From Saururus chinensis (lineage: Eukaryota; Streptophyta; Magnoliopsida; Piperales; Saururaceae): 64,000 bases of DNA. Both the position numbers and the translations under genes were made by a program. Position 1 is the stretch's first letter; the number at the start of each line of letters is the position of its first letter. This document shows positions 48,526-60,926 of the stretch, piece after piece. The DNA lies in assembly GCA_035235625.1 (NCBI GenBank), contig CP141145.1:4960001-5024000 (forward strand), written 5' to 3'. The notes under the pieces were generated by a model. The model was given only the letters and a program-made list of their open reading frames with translations. It was not told where the DNA came from and made no database searches.

Positions 48526-50590
48526 CATTGTCGTGGGCTTCGCCAAATACAAAGGGAGGAAAAGTGGAGGAAAAATCTAAAACCCTAGGTAGGTGAAAGG
48601 GTAGGGCTTTTATACCGGGCAAAATTGATATTAGCACGTAAAATGTTGTCTCAAGCGCATCCCTTTCATCTTTAGAAGGTGTGTGTGAAGTAAAACTAAA
48701 GATAATTAGGGTATGTTGAAGTTGAGTGGAAAGATAAGATCAATAGGTGGAAAGAAATTGGAATTGTTGATGTCAATATTGTCTTTGGGCCAAGAGCGAT
48801 TGGTGGGCCCGAATTTCGTAGTAGTCAAACTCGCTTATAAATTATCTAAAATACTAGGAGTTTTAAAAAAATCATTTGACCTTGTCATAAAAAAATGTAA
48901 AGGACCCATGAGGCCACAATCTTCACCTTGGGCTCCAATACTCTTTCCCACCCAAAGTAAAACAAAAAAATTAGGGGCTATTTGGGTATAAAATTATTTA
49001 AAATTATAATTAAAATTTAGTGTAACATCAAAATTGAGTTTGGTAATGAAGTTTTTTAATGAGGATAATATCATACTAATAAAACTTTCAACTTTCTCAA
49101 ACTTTTAATGATTATAATTTTTTCTCCCTAGAGTGAATTCACATATTCTTTGGTACTGTTAAATTCTTATTGTCGAGCCCATTCAAACTAGACCTCTATA
49201 TGAGTAAGTTATTTTGAACTTTTTAAGTGGGGTCTACTTATATAACATGTTTCACGAGGCTCAAAACCATATGAGGGATAAAATTAGAAAATAATGAAAT
49301 CTTTAAATACCAAATGGGCATGGGAGCCGGAATCAATGAAATCACCTCATGAGGATATTCAGGAGATGTTTATGTGTGGAAATCCTCTCATATTCCAAGC
49401 ATTTCACCATAATTTTGTCCATATTCAATTCAATTGTGGTTGGATATGGAAGTAGCATGGAATTAAAAATTCCCCCAGAAGGAAGATTCAGACTCAACTC
49501 TAAAGGAGGAATCACCTCTGTGGTCATTCCACTCATTCCAACTTCAAGCCTCCCATTTCGAAATTTTGGATTATACGATTTTCTAACTGTTACAAGCATA
49601 ACCATTATATCAATATGAGCCTTAAAAAATATGTCATATGGGTGAGCCGCACTTGAAAAGTTCAGGGTAACTAACTATCCATGGTGGTCTTGTTTGATAG
49701 AGCTCATCTATACAAGCACAATGATACCAAGAACATGCATGTCCGAGTTCAAAAGAGAAAGTTATGGCTGTTAAAAGTTTTTAAAATGGGTTAAAAATTC
49801 CATCTGAATTTATTCTAAAAATTCTATTACCAAACTTGATTCTAAACTTTATGAGGAATCAATTGTATTAATTCTAAAAAAATTATTTTTCATTAGTTCC
49901 ACACCTAAATAGCCCCTCAATGATTCTATCAGAATTGAGCATGAATATTTCTTTTGTAGGAATTTTTAATTTCGTGATTTCCATATTGTACCTCAATTCT
50001 ACAATATCATTACAGAATTGTGGCAGAATCCTAGAAATTCTCATAGAATTCTACACCCGAATAGCCCCTTGTATGAGCCCTTCTTTAAAAATCCAACAAT
50101 CGAATAAGCTTGGGCTCATGCTAACGCACGTAAACCCGAGCTCATACAACCAAATCTCAATTGATAATATGGCATTTGGTTATAACCACTTTTTTGTAGC
50201 AATTATACCTACAAAAAAGTAGATATTCATTTTTTATTTATAATTTTATATCTATAACACATTTGAACATGGCCTCTTTGGCCACAACTTTGTGGTTTTC
50301 TAAGTTAGTTTTATTATTACTTTGGTTTAAGGCATTGAAGAAAAATTTTGCGGAAATAAAAAACTTGATTAGAATTGCACACTTTTCACAATGAGTACAA
50401 TGATGTAAAGAAGATTTCAGTCTTGGATACACAAAGCCTATCATTCTAGTGCATATGAAAACAAACTCATAGGCTTCAATTAAATTAGAAGATGCATCTC
50501 ACATAGACATAATAGTTACTTTTATGGGGATAATTTTTTTTGCGATGAATTTGCTATGTGATGGCATAGTCTCACTGCACAACTAGGGCA
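48526..50590. other. Second copy of the KH promoter and upstream flank
   Basis: Homologous to 28137-29515 and then 35300-35830, with the 5.8-kb LTR block of the first copy missing. AAAACCCTAGGTAGGTGAAAGG and GGCTTTTATACCGGG near 48580-48620 match the KH promoter. No gene. A short - strand open frame (50444-50238) corresponds to the one at 35676-35437. Confidence 0.8.
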
Positions 50591-51947
50591 TTAACACATA
50601 GGGGTGCGTTGTGTAGACTATGCATCATTAGTGAGATTGACACATTGATGACAATGTTGGTAAATCAAACTCTCATAGTCTACTCATTGCCAACATGGGT
50701 TTGACATGTCGATGATAGTGTTGATGGCCATCGACACCTACACTGAGACGTCGATGGGTCTAATGTTGTTCATCAGTTTATGATTTTCAAGCAAGGTTTC
50801 TACTATGGGTAGTGATATTCACACACTAAAAATTCATCTTTGGGTTTTAATTGGGAAAAACATATGGTCCTTACATAAAGTTCACTTTGGGCTCACTTGA
50901 TATGTCCAATTAAAACCCAAGTGCGAGTTTTTTGTATGTAAATATTGGTTTCCTTCTACTATTACTTACACTATTCATAAGATGTATAATAGTATGATTT
51001 ATTTACATGATAGAAGTAGGTAATATTGAGATACATGATAGAAATATGTGTATGATTGTGGGGTAAGTAAACCCTATGTTCAATCGCTTATTGTGTAAAT
51101 GCCACTTGACCATTGTTTACAACACTCAAGGACAAATGAGCTTAGTGTCTAGTTTGACTTCAATAGTTTGACTCATGGGTTTTCAACTCTCCAATGCTTG
51201 AGAGTATGGTTTGTAGAGCCACTCCCATGTCCCGAGAGATGGTTTTAATGACTTATAAAATTAAAAGATGCATGACCCCAACACAATGCAACCAAGGACG
51301 TCTTGATGACCATGGAAGTTCAGAATCTTGATTAATTGGGTCCATGATCTTGTTTGGGCCTTATCTTCATGGCATGGATGGAGCAAACGATAATCTTCAA
51401 TAAAAAGTCTTATGTTGCCACGAAATTTAGTGATTATATGTCTTTTCTTTATTGTATAATGGTGGATTATGGAATGTGATTATGAAAGGTCTAACTTTAT
51501 ATTATAATGTTGTGGATCTTGTTTAGCCATCCCACTGGGCATTATTGTATACTCAATATCAATGTGATGCAAGTATTTCAAGAGGAGTAAGCTACTAGGA
51601 GGAATTGGTGTTCATGGTGAGGACGACTTTTCTCGATCACGTAGTGTTGGATTTCTATTATTTCCAAGTCGACACTTAAATTGATATGGATGACTATACA
51701 CAAGTGGAAACCAATTTATTTTTGTTGGTTTGTATGATGTCCCTAGACATGTACTCATGCAACACCTATTTTGTTTATGCAATGGTTTGATGATGGTTTA
51801 TGAATACTATGATTTGATATTCAGAATTTCAAAATGCAAGGAATTTACCCCGAAGATATTTTTAATGTGTTTTGATTTATTGAAATTATTATTGATTTTC
51901 TACTGCGAGATTTATAAAAATGAATTTGAAAATCTTGGGGTGTGACA
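50591..51947 (+). mobile_element. LTR, family C, copy 3, 5' truncated
   Basis: Enters in the palindromic-word region (gaCATGTCGATGATAGTGTTGATGGCCATCGACACC) and ends GGGGTGTGACA, the complement of the family start (TGTCACACCCC-like). 'attaaaagatgcatgacccc' (51260) matches 'attaaaagatgactggtccc' at 48070. It overlaps copy 2 in extent, so it is a separate LTR and not the missing end of copy 2. Confidence 0.6.
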
Positions 51948-54774
51948 TTTACCATTTGACTGGGATATTTATTTCTTGTTAATCACTGTCTTGAATGATA
52001 TTATTCTTAGTCTTGTTTATTTGTGATGGTGTACAAATGTTGGAGTATAATAATTATCAAATTACAACACAAAAGGGGAGAGATTATGTCTTGATGAAAG
52101 ATTTTACATATTGGTTCAAGGATGTTCTGATTTTTATGTTGTAAGATCATGTAAAGTGTTTTGTCATGGAATTGCTAAAAGGGGTGTAGATATATAGAAT
52201 GGAAGTCTCATGACAAAAGCATTAGATTATTATGAAGTAGAATCAAATTTTATCTTAGATTTGATAAGGTTGTGTAAGAAGGCAAAGTGAACATGTAGTT
52301 GCTTCCACTTTTGAAGAAATATTGAAGATTCAAGACAAACGAAATTAAGTTAGAGCCTTATGTGAAGATTCTACCAAAAATCATGTGGTCCATGGATTAA
52401 TACATCTTGGAAGTTTAATTCTAGTCTTTTTCCATGTTATACATGTTATTTTCTAGTGTCGCAAGAGGTTCAAAGTATCAAAAGTCCGTCTCAAACACAT
52501 GTAAAATCTAGTAGCCCAATTGATCAACTAATCAATTGCCCTGGTCCATGATAGATTCTAGTAGGTTGATGCCCAATCAATCTTCTTCTCTCAGGCAAAA
52601 TCTATTTAGCCTGATCACTCACCCGATCAATCAGCCTTCAAGAAGTTTTCCAAATTAAGTCAAATTGAGTCCAATATGTTCCAAACTTGCCCTCTAGCCC
52701 CTCTAGCCTATAAATATATTTTTTCCGTGGAAAACCCAAGTGAGGAGATTTATTTATTGTCAAAGAAACACTAGTTCTTAAACTTAGGGTCTCTCTCATC
52801 AAAGATCTCATGGATTCTCATTACACATGTAAAGAGTTTGATTTGATGTCTTCCTTTTCTCTTGATGTCTAATTTTTATGGAGTTATTACTTGATCTTTA
52901 AAGGTTAGTTCATGATTGTTTATTTTAAACCCTATGTTCAAAGTTCAATATTCTTTTGTTGAAAGTTTTTGAATCACTAGAAAGTGGTTCTTTGGATGTT
53001 CCTGGTTGGATTTCCGATAAGGATCATGGTGATTGGTGATACATGCAGTGAGTTATTAGTTGCTTATGGTTTTCTGCTAGATAGTATGTATAACTGGATA
53101 ACTGGTGAAGGTGACATTATATAAAACTTTATTTCATAGTGTATTTTTCAAGGCCAGACTAGGTCTTGTATATTTTCCCTTTTTAGGTTTTTCCACATAA
53201 AATATTGTGTGTCTTAATTTTGATTTACTTAGTTAATTTTTGTTCGACAAATCTTTAAGAACATATGAATCATATGTTAGTTTTTTTAGCTAATTTCTTT
53301 ATCAAAATTATGCAAGGAACCTTGGGTACGTAATTAGTCTTAAAATTTGATTAGTGGTTGTTTGGTTGAGTAAGATTTATAATTTAAAGCTTGCAAAGTA
53401 GGAGTCAACATATTCCTAGTGCTCAAGACAGAAGATTGAAGAATGTTGAAGGCTTTTAAAGTTTATTTATATCATATTTGCATACCAAAATCAATTAGAG
53501 AAGTTTCAGAAATGGTTTCAGGGGTTTTAGGAGGTTTTAGAGTAATATGGGAAAAATAATAATTAAATTGACATAACAATCGATCGTTGGACTTAAAGCT
53601 GAATGGAACCATCAATTGGCACTTGATTTAGCTTTGTGTAAAATGAAGCTGAGATTACTTCGTTAATCGATCAATCACTCGAAGTATCGTGTGTTAATAA
53701 AATAGTGAATGATCAATCGCTATTTGAAACGATTTATCACTAGCAATTCTAGTTACCTTAATTAAGCCATTCCGAATTCAATTTCTTTTTCTATTGAAGC
53801 CAAATACCTAAATCAGTTTGGAGAGCTATATAAGGGATAAGATGTCACAAATTTTGAGAGAGAAATACCTAGACTAAATTGAAGAAGAAGGGTTTTTATT
53901 TTTTGCATATTGTTTTCGATAGGGAATTCACATGAAGGTTTGAGTCGAAGATCAATTGTGAATTTATGAAGCTATTTCACAACTAAGAAGAGATTTCACA
54001 TAAAAGTTTTAAGGAGGAGTTGTAGCATATCTTCAATGGGAGATTGAAGATTCCAAGAGGCCAAAGTCAAGCAAACAAGAAGAGCTTGTAGAAGGCTAGA
54101 AGAAGACAAAGACAAAGTAAGGAGGAAGAAAAGTTAGTGCTTGAGGGAGAAGACTTGAAGGCCAACAACGATAATAATTTGTGGAGATCTAAACAAAAGG
54201 TGTTTGTGTTAGAGTCAAAATAAAGGTTGGTGGTTAACTTATGTCGATATAATTGTCTTACTTTTTAGTAGTGCATTGATTTTGTTCATTTGGAATTAAT
54301 GTGGTTTTTAACCCAATTTTGGGTTTTTCATGTTAAAATTGTTGTGTGTGGATTGAATGCTTATGTTTCAATCAATTGATACATCGTGAGTGCTATTTGA
54401 AAGAGTATTTATTTGTTTCCGCTATAGAAAAATTTTGGCACAATGAGGCTAGAAGTCTTAATTTTTATTTCTCAAAGTACTAGTTTTAAGAGTAATCTAG
54501 TGATCCACTAGGTTAGTAGATGGATATTAAACTCACAAGGTCTTAAGTTTGAGTCATCTTGTGCTTTAAATTGAATAAATGATATTAGTATATTAATTAG
54601 ATTAATTTAGGAGTCGTTAATCTGATTAAAAATTGGTAACTAATGCATGCTTGAAGTGATGCTTAGTGTGCCACATCAATTTTGAGTGGTATACATGAGA
54701 GAAGTCGGAGGAGCCTCGATGTTACCAATTTTGAGCCCCTTGGTCTTAAGTTCTTGCTTATTCATGGCTTCAAG
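51948..54774 (+). mobile_element. Remnants of two copia-type LTRs
   Basis: Two stretches end with a run typical of copia LTR 3' parts: 'tttccctttttaggtttttccacataaaatattgtgtg' (about 53165-53210) and 'gtggtttttaacccaattttgggtttttcatgttaaaattgttgtgtg' (about 54300-54350). Each is preceded by a cluster of GATCAAT/CGATCGA words (52510-52640; 53575-53750) and, in the second, a TATATAAGG box (about 53825). No coding region between them. Confidence 0.45.
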
Positions 54775-55095
54775 GACAAGGTTTGGATCGTCCCTTTGCT
54801 GTGATTTCAATCCAAGAGAAGGGTGGTAGAGGGATCTACACATAAGAGGTAAAAACCCCATACTTTGCTTATTTAATTGTGTTTCAATTGTGATCGGACG
54901 CTGGTGTGAAGGCTAGACATGTCCAAGGGGCTGATCAGCACAAGTTCAATTCGTATTTGCTCCATAATTTCAGTTTGACCATTTGCATGCCCTTGCATCT
55001 TGTGTAGTTAATCGATAAAAAGATTGAATTTTTATGTTTTGCGCCTCCCCTTGGGCTTAAGGACCTTTGTGCTTCTACTGGTCAGCGACTCTATA
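54775..55095 (+). mobile_element. 5' LTR remnant of the Ty1/copia element
   Basis: Matches the 3' LTR from 60267 to its end, including 'gatcgtccctttgctgtgatttcaatcc' and 'gttaatcgataaaaagattgaatttttatg'. About 555 bp of the LTR 5' part is missing, and the 3' LTR has an extra segment of about 40 nt. It ends CTCTATA where the 3' LTR has CTCTACA. Confidence 0.8.
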
Positions 55096-55096
55096 G

Positions 55097-55109
55097 TGGT
55101 ATCAGATAC
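55097..55109 (+). promoter_or_regulatory. Primer-binding site, initiator tRNA-Met
   Basis: TGGTATCAGATAC begins one base after the 5' LTR remnant. TGGTATCAGA is complementary to the 3' end of initiator tRNA-Met, the usual copia primer. Confidence 0.8.
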
Positions 55110-55959
55110 TAGGTTGGGGGAATAGGTCACTGATTTCATAAAGATAAATTTTTTTTCCCAATTTAGGGTTTTGATGCATGAAAGGGGGAAAACCCTAATT
55201 TGATTAATACACTTGATCTATTGATTGGGATTTTGATATTGAATTGAAATTGAGTATATTTGGGACTGATTGACATGTTTTGATTGTTGGAATTTTTGTG
55301 ATTAGTCAATTAATTGGGAATTGTGCATTTGGCACATGTAGGGGCAAAAGGGTAAATTCATGTGTGAATTTTTTGCCCAATTAATTTTTTTTGATGATTC
55401 TATGCTCACACACATAGTTTCTGGTCAAATATATTTAATTAATTATTTTGTGGTAATTTAATTAATTAATAGGATTGGAATATAGTGTAAATTGACCGAT
55501 TTAGCCCCAGGGGCATTCTGGTCAATTAATAAGGGCTACATGTGTGTAGCTGAATGTTTGATGTCTAGAATATTAATCATTTTCTTGTATGTTGATTGGA
55601 TAATTGTTGGGTGTTTTGTCTTGGTGTGATTTTCTAGGATGAAAAAATAGAATTAGCCTTAGGGCTATTTTGGTAATTTCACACCATTTTTTTTTGTACA
55701 AAAAATTAATAATTTCAGCAACCATAAGAGGTTTTTGTTTGCTATTTAGTGCTGACTGGGTGTGTTTAAGGGATTGCATATGCCATAAACACACAATTGC
55801 ACAATTAGGGTAACTTTCCTCAAGGGGGACTTAAGGGTAGTTATTTTTACTTGCAAGTGACTTAAGCCTAATTTATGTGCAATTAAGCTAATTGAATTAA
55901 CATAGTATACTTGTCTTTTTGTTGTTTGTTAGAGTAAGTGAGTAAACAATATTTAATTA

Positions 55960-56600
55960 AGAAGCTTTTGGCCATAACATAATATTAATTCTTGTCTCTT
56001 TGCCTTATTCTTTGAAAAGTATAAGATAGTCAGAGAGATGTTAGAGGTTGTATCTATGAGGTATGAGGAGCACTCCAAATTCCTAAATTCTAGGATGAAA
56101 GAGGGAGATGATGTGAATGAGCACCTGAGTGCCATGTCCATAATTGCTGATGACTTGGAGACACTGAATGACCCCATCTCTGAGAGAGTCCATGTGTCTA
56201 TCATGTTAAACAACCTCCCTAAGTCCTGGGAGAGTGTAGTGTAGTGGTGTACCTCAACATGATTGACCACAAGCTAATAATGGAGGCCATGACTGCCAAG
56301 CTTAGGCTTGAGCAGGAAAGGAGAAACTATATGAATACTTCAGGTGTTGCTATTGCTAACTTAGCACAAAGCTCTAATGGAGGGAAAAAGGTGGACAAGG
56401 GCTAGGACCTTCAAAGAAAAGAGTATTCAAGAGAAAGGGGAAGAAACCTCAAAATAACAGCAATGGAAAGGGGAATAACAAACCTCAGGGTGCCTCCTTC
56501 AAGTGTAGCCAAGTGGGCTACTTCAAGGTAAATTGTCCCCAGAAGGATGACAAGCAAGTAACAACAAGGGCAAGAACAAAGAAATCATTTGTGTTATCTC
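55960..56600 (+). pseudogene. copia GAG remnant
   Basis: 56038-56244 encodes a GAG segment with the pattern 'SRMKEGDDVNEHL...LNNLPKSW', typical of copia capsid proteins, ending at a stop (TAG 56242-56244). After more stops (for example near 56404), a basic stretch leads to a zinc knuckle near 56500 reading FKCSQVGYFKVNC. Of the CX2CX4HX4C pattern, the first Cys and the His are lost (Ser and Tyr). Confidence 0.75.
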
Positions 56601-57540
56601 AGAGGTCATGATAGTTGATATCAAGGAGAAGACTTGGTGGATGGATTATGGAGCCACAATGCATGCATCTCATTCCAAGGGGTCTAGGGGTGAGATGATT
56701 AATTTCATACCAGGCCAGAACAAAGTCTTTATGAGAAACAACACATACTATGAGGTGGAGGCCATGAGGACTTATTGGATCCCTCTAAAGGAAGGGTTTA
56801 CTCTTGTGCTTACAGATGTGCTGTTTGCTCTCTCCATCAGGAGGAATCTTATTTCAATTCTTGTTCTGACAAAGAAGGGATTTGAAGTTAGACTCAAGGG
56901 CAGTAAAGCCACAGTAGGCAAGGGTGGCTCATTTCTTTTTACTACTTCTTTAGTTGATGGACTTTATTGTTTAGATGTAACAGACTCATCTATTGCTAAT
57001 AAAATAAGTTCTTCTGATTATATTATTTTGTTTGTGGATGATGCCTTGCTTTGGCACATGCATTTGTGTCATGTAAATATAGACAAACTACATAGGATGT
57101 CGAATGCGGGGTGATTACCCATAATATCAAAATACTTACGTGTGTGTGAGGATTGCTTATCAGGGAAGATAAGCAGGCAATCTTTACAAAAGGGACAGGG
57201 TAAATGAACTATTAAGTGTAGCTCATTCTGACATCTGTTGGCCCCTAAATTTTTAGACCCACAGAGGGATTACATACTTCATCACCTTTATAGATGACTA
57301 TTCGAGATATGGGTACGTGGATCTAATAAATAGGAAATCTGATGCCTTAGATAAATTCAAGGAATTTAAAACTTAGGTAGAGACCCAATTAGGCAGCAAA
57401 GTAAAAATCCTAAAGACTGATAGGGGTGGCGAATACACCTCTAACATGTTTAAGGATTACTATACTAATTAGGAAATAGTGCATCAGTACACCCTACCGT
57501 ACACTCCATAGCAAAAGAGAGTAGTAGAAAGGCGTACTAG
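56601..57540 (+). pseudogene. copia protease and integrase N-terminal/core remnant
   Basis: The frame from 56608 holds the protease motif as MDYGATMHAS; the catalytic D-S-G reads D-Y-G. The GAG-pre-integrase zinc region (LLWHMHLCHVN) follows near 57045-57080, then a stop, then CEDCLSGK. The integrase core has HSDIC near 57218, ITYFITFIDDYSRYGYV near 57270-57320, KTDRGGEYTS near 57415, and the Glu as VVERRT near 57520. At least four in-frame stops interrupt it. Confidence 0.8.
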
Positions 57541-57982
57541 GATGCTTATGGACATGGTAAGGTCCATGTCAAATCACCCTGAATTAGGAACCAATTTTTG
57601 GGGTGAAGCTTTAGACACTGCTATGTACATCCTTAATTGTGTACCCACAAAGGTAGTCCAATTGACACCTTATGAGTTATGGATGGGTCGATGTCCGAAC
57701 TTAGGGCATCATAGAGTGTGGAGGTCTAGGGCACACGTAAAGGTGCATGACCAGTATAGGTTTAAGCTGGCCCCTAAGACTATAAAGTGTAGCTTTATTC
57801 GTTATTGTGATCACTCTAAGAGGCACAGTTTTGTGGTTCACCACATAGATGAGGCAGTGGGGGTTATTAAGTCTAGAGACTCTTATTTCTTGGAAGAAGA
57901 ATTAAACCCCAGAATACATAATAAAAGAGTATATTTATTTAAGATTGTAAAGGAGATTGGTCCTAGTACTATCCCAGAGTAA
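57541..57982 (+). pseudogene. copia integrase C-terminal remnant
   Basis: 146 residues uninterrupted, starting just after the catalytic Glu. Includes FWGEALDTAMYILNCVPTK and TPYELWMGRCPNL, standard copia integrase words (normally ...A.YL.NR.P.K and TPYE.W.G.KP.L). The frame ends at a stop (TAA 57980-57982). Confidence 0.8.
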
Positions 57983-58027
57983 GTAATTGGATTAGGTCAA
58001 AACCAAATCGAACAGGAACTAAGGGCA

Positions 58028-58790
58028 TTGAAGGAAAGAAGACCTTCAACACGGTTGAGGGACTTCTATACAATGCTAGGGGAAGACAACGTCATGCTAG
58101 ATGAACCCGTTCTAGATGACCCGATTACCCTTGAGCAATGTTTGATTCTTCCTGACACTCAAGAATGGCATAAAGCTATTCAAGAGGAGATGAATTTTAT
58201 CCTAAAGAACAAGGTCTGGGAGATAGTGGATCTACCTGAAGGGCGGAAGCCCATAGGGTGTGAATGGATCTTCAAAAAGAAGCTTAAGGCATATGGGTTA
58301 ATAGACAAGTACTAAGTGAGATTAGTAACCAAAGAATTGCACAGGTATATGGGATGGGCTTTAAAGAGACATACTCGCCTGTGTCAAGATTTGACTCAAT
58401 CAGATGTCTCTTGGCATGCGTTGCTTACTTTGATTTAGAGCTGCACCAGATGGATGTAAAGACTACATTCCAAAATGAAGATTTAGAGGTGGAGATATAC
58501 ATGGAACAACCTGAAGGTTTTGTAGTTCTTGGAGAGGAACACAAAGTGTGCAAGCTAATAAAATCATTGTATGGCCTAAAACAATCTCCAATGCAATGGT
58601 ACTTCACTTTTCACAAGGTGATTAGTGAGTATGGGTTCATAGGGAATGAACACGATCATTGTGTCTATACCTTCCGGGATGGGACTAGGTAAATAATGTT
58701 GTCATTGTATGTAGATGACGTACTATTGATGGGGAATAACTTAAGTATGATTGTCAGTCGAAAGGAATGACTCAAAACCTAGTTTGTGAT
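58028..58790 (+). pseudogene. copia reverse transcriptase remnant
   Basis: The RT domain starts with EWHKAIQEEMNFILKNKVWE and WIFKKKLKAYG. A stop and frame break follow at 58313, then it resumes at 58354 with FKETYSPVSRFDSIR, HQMDVKTTFQNED, YMEQPEGF and VCKLIKSLYGLKQSP. The catalytic motif YVDD is intact at 58708-58719 (LYVDDVLL). Stops occur near 58689 and 58768, so no functional enzyme can be made. Confidence 0.88.
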
Positions 58791-59664
58791 GAAAGACATG
58801 GGTGAGGCATCCTACATCCTTTGGATGAACATTGACAAAGATAGAAAGGCTAGAAAGCTTAATATATCTCAAGAATCATACATAAAGAGCATTATCAAAT
58901 GCTTCAATGTCATTGGTAGGAAGACCATTGAGTCCCCTATATACAATGATACAATGTTGTCTAAGAATATGGCTCCTCGAACAGAGGAAGATAGACTCTG
59001 AAGGGAGTCAATGCCATATGCATAGGCTATTGGCAGCTTGATGTATGCCATGACCTATACGAGACCTGATTTGAGTTTTACGGTAGGCTTGCTAAGCCGT
59101 TACCAAGGAGACCCTGGACTTCAACACTGGCAAGCACTGAAGAGGGTATTTCGGTACCTTCTAGGGTCTAAGAATATAAAACTCACCTATCAAGCAGAGA
59201 GTCTATCATTGATTGGATATAGTGATCTAGACTATGCGGGGGATCGAAATGATAGGAAATCCACTGCCAGATTTGTCTTCATGTTCATGGGCAAGCAAAA
59301 AACAAAAGAGTGTTTCTAAGTCTATGACGGAAGCTAAGTTTTATGCATTTAGTATTGCAGCTTCCCAGGCAGTATGGATATAGGAATTTTTAGCAAGATT
59401 GGGGCTAGAAAATAGGACTGATGCTCCTATCCAGATTTATTGCGATAATCTGGCAACCGTGTCGACATTTAATATGTGGCGATTAGTGCCAGGGGTAAGC
59501 ACATTGAGGTGCATTACTATTACATTTTTGACATGCTACAGAGAGGAAAAGTGATTGTTAGTCATATTCCTACTGCTGAGATGTTGATGGATCAGTTCAC
59601 TAAGGTCTTAACGACGGATTTATTTTCAAAGCACGCTCATAGTATTGGTCTTACACAAGACTAG
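58791..59664 (+). pseudogene. copia RT C-terminus and RNase H remnant
   Basis: Open from 58786 with MKDMGEASYILWMNID and SYIKSIIKCFNV. Stops near 59000, then TRPDLSFTVGLLSRY, LKRVFRYLLGSKNI and GYSDLDYAGDRNDRKSTARF, the RNase H signature. The last segment (59476-59664) includes KHIEVHYYYIFDMLQRGKV and DQFTKVL, the expected polyprotein end. It is followed by the polypurine tract and 3' LTR. Confidence 0.85.
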
Positions 59665-59702
59665 CGTAAATCGTTGTTGAACCATATGAGTCCTTCACCC
59701 AT

Positions 59703-59711
59703 AGTGGGGGA
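59703..59711 (+). promoter_or_regulatory. Polypurine tract of the copia element
   Basis: AGTGGGGGA directly precedes the TG start of the 3' LTR at 59712. Confidence 0.75.
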
Positions 59712-60625
59712 TGTTGGACAAGGGTATGGGCTTAGGCCCATTTTGGTCGACATTGTTTGTGGTTCAGGTGAGTTGGTACAGGCCACGAGGTCCAAGGTTA
59801 GTGAGGGCGGTCCCGTGGACCCCACATGATCCATCGTGACACGAATGCCAATGAGACCCACATTCGTCACACACGCATACTAGGCATGTGACTAGGACAT
59901 ACATTAAAATGTTGTGTGGCCTGACTCACAGATTAAGTGTCTATAGTCGGACCCATGGTTAGCGAGGGGTCAACCCTATTGCGGGCTTGGCCATGTGCCT
60001 CAAAGCCCGCTCCTGTTGTGTCAAACCTCTTAGAAGAACCCAGAAATTTCAGTAAGGGTTCCAACTAATGAAACCCGTTTAAGAAGCCCAATTAGGGCCA
60101 CCCCTCTCTCTTCTCCTCTCTCACAATCCACCCCCATCTTTCTCCATGGTTCGACCTCTCTCTTGTGATTGAGAGACTTCCTTGCTCGCCACTCCGCTCC
60201 GCTCCTTCTCCTCTATACCTCTATTGGACATGGTGCATGAGGGAGATCACTCTCCTTGCTGGTTTGTGGCTTCAAGGACAAGCTTTGGATCGTCCCTTTG
60301 CTGTGATTTCAATCCAAGAGAAGGGTGGTAGAGGGATTTACACATAAGAGGTAAAAACCTCATACCTTGCTTATTTAATTGTGATCAGACACTGGTGTGA
60401 AGGCTAGAGCACGTCCAAGGGGCTGATTTGCCCAAGGTCAATTCGTATTTGCTCCATAATTTTAGTTTGATCATTTGTATGCCCTTGATTACATGGTTTA
60501 TTTCTTATGTAATTGCTTGTTTATGCTTCTTGTGTAGTTAATCGATAAAAAGATTGAATTTTTATGCTCTGCGCCTCCCCCTAGGCTTATGGACTGCCAC
60601 GTTTCCGCTAGTTAGCCACTCTACA
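59712..60625 (+). mobile_element. 3' LTR of the Ty1/copia element, 914 bp
   Basis: Starts TGTTGGACAAGGG and ends ..GCCACTCTACA. The last 359 bp matches the 5' LTR remnant. It contains a pyrimidine-rich CTCTCT region near 60110-60175. The short frames in it are not genes. Confidence 0.85.
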
Positions 60626-60926
60626 TTTGAGATAAAAAAAACTCCTCTTTCATGGCGGCTTTCTTACACACGCCTAGTGAATCGTCTCGCTTGCTTCTGT
60701 TGGTGAGTCGCCACTTTCACTAGAACCACCGCCTTGCTTCACTAACTTTTGAACAAGTTTCCTCCACCCCAATTTCTGCCGCAACCATGCTTGCGTCGAG
60801 CTCTCTATTTCCCATCCACATATCCAGTCGCCGAATCCTTCACTGCCAAAAATATTGTCCACCATTCCCTTCCCACCAAGAGCAAAAAGCTTCATCATCA
60901 GCATCATATTTCCTCTCCTTGTCATG
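60626..60926. other. Flank between copia LTR and P2 pseudogene
   Basis: Pyrimidine-rich on the + strand; may include the 5' UTR of the retrotransposed ribosomal-protein transcript. The - strand frame 60943-60674 is not recognised. Confidence 0.35.

Noticed and set aside
46544..51947. One single LTR split by the duplicated KH segment
   Set aside because: The left part (46544-48120) and right part (50591-51947) overlap in content, so they come from two LTR copies; flanking 5-mers (catgg and tttac) also differ.
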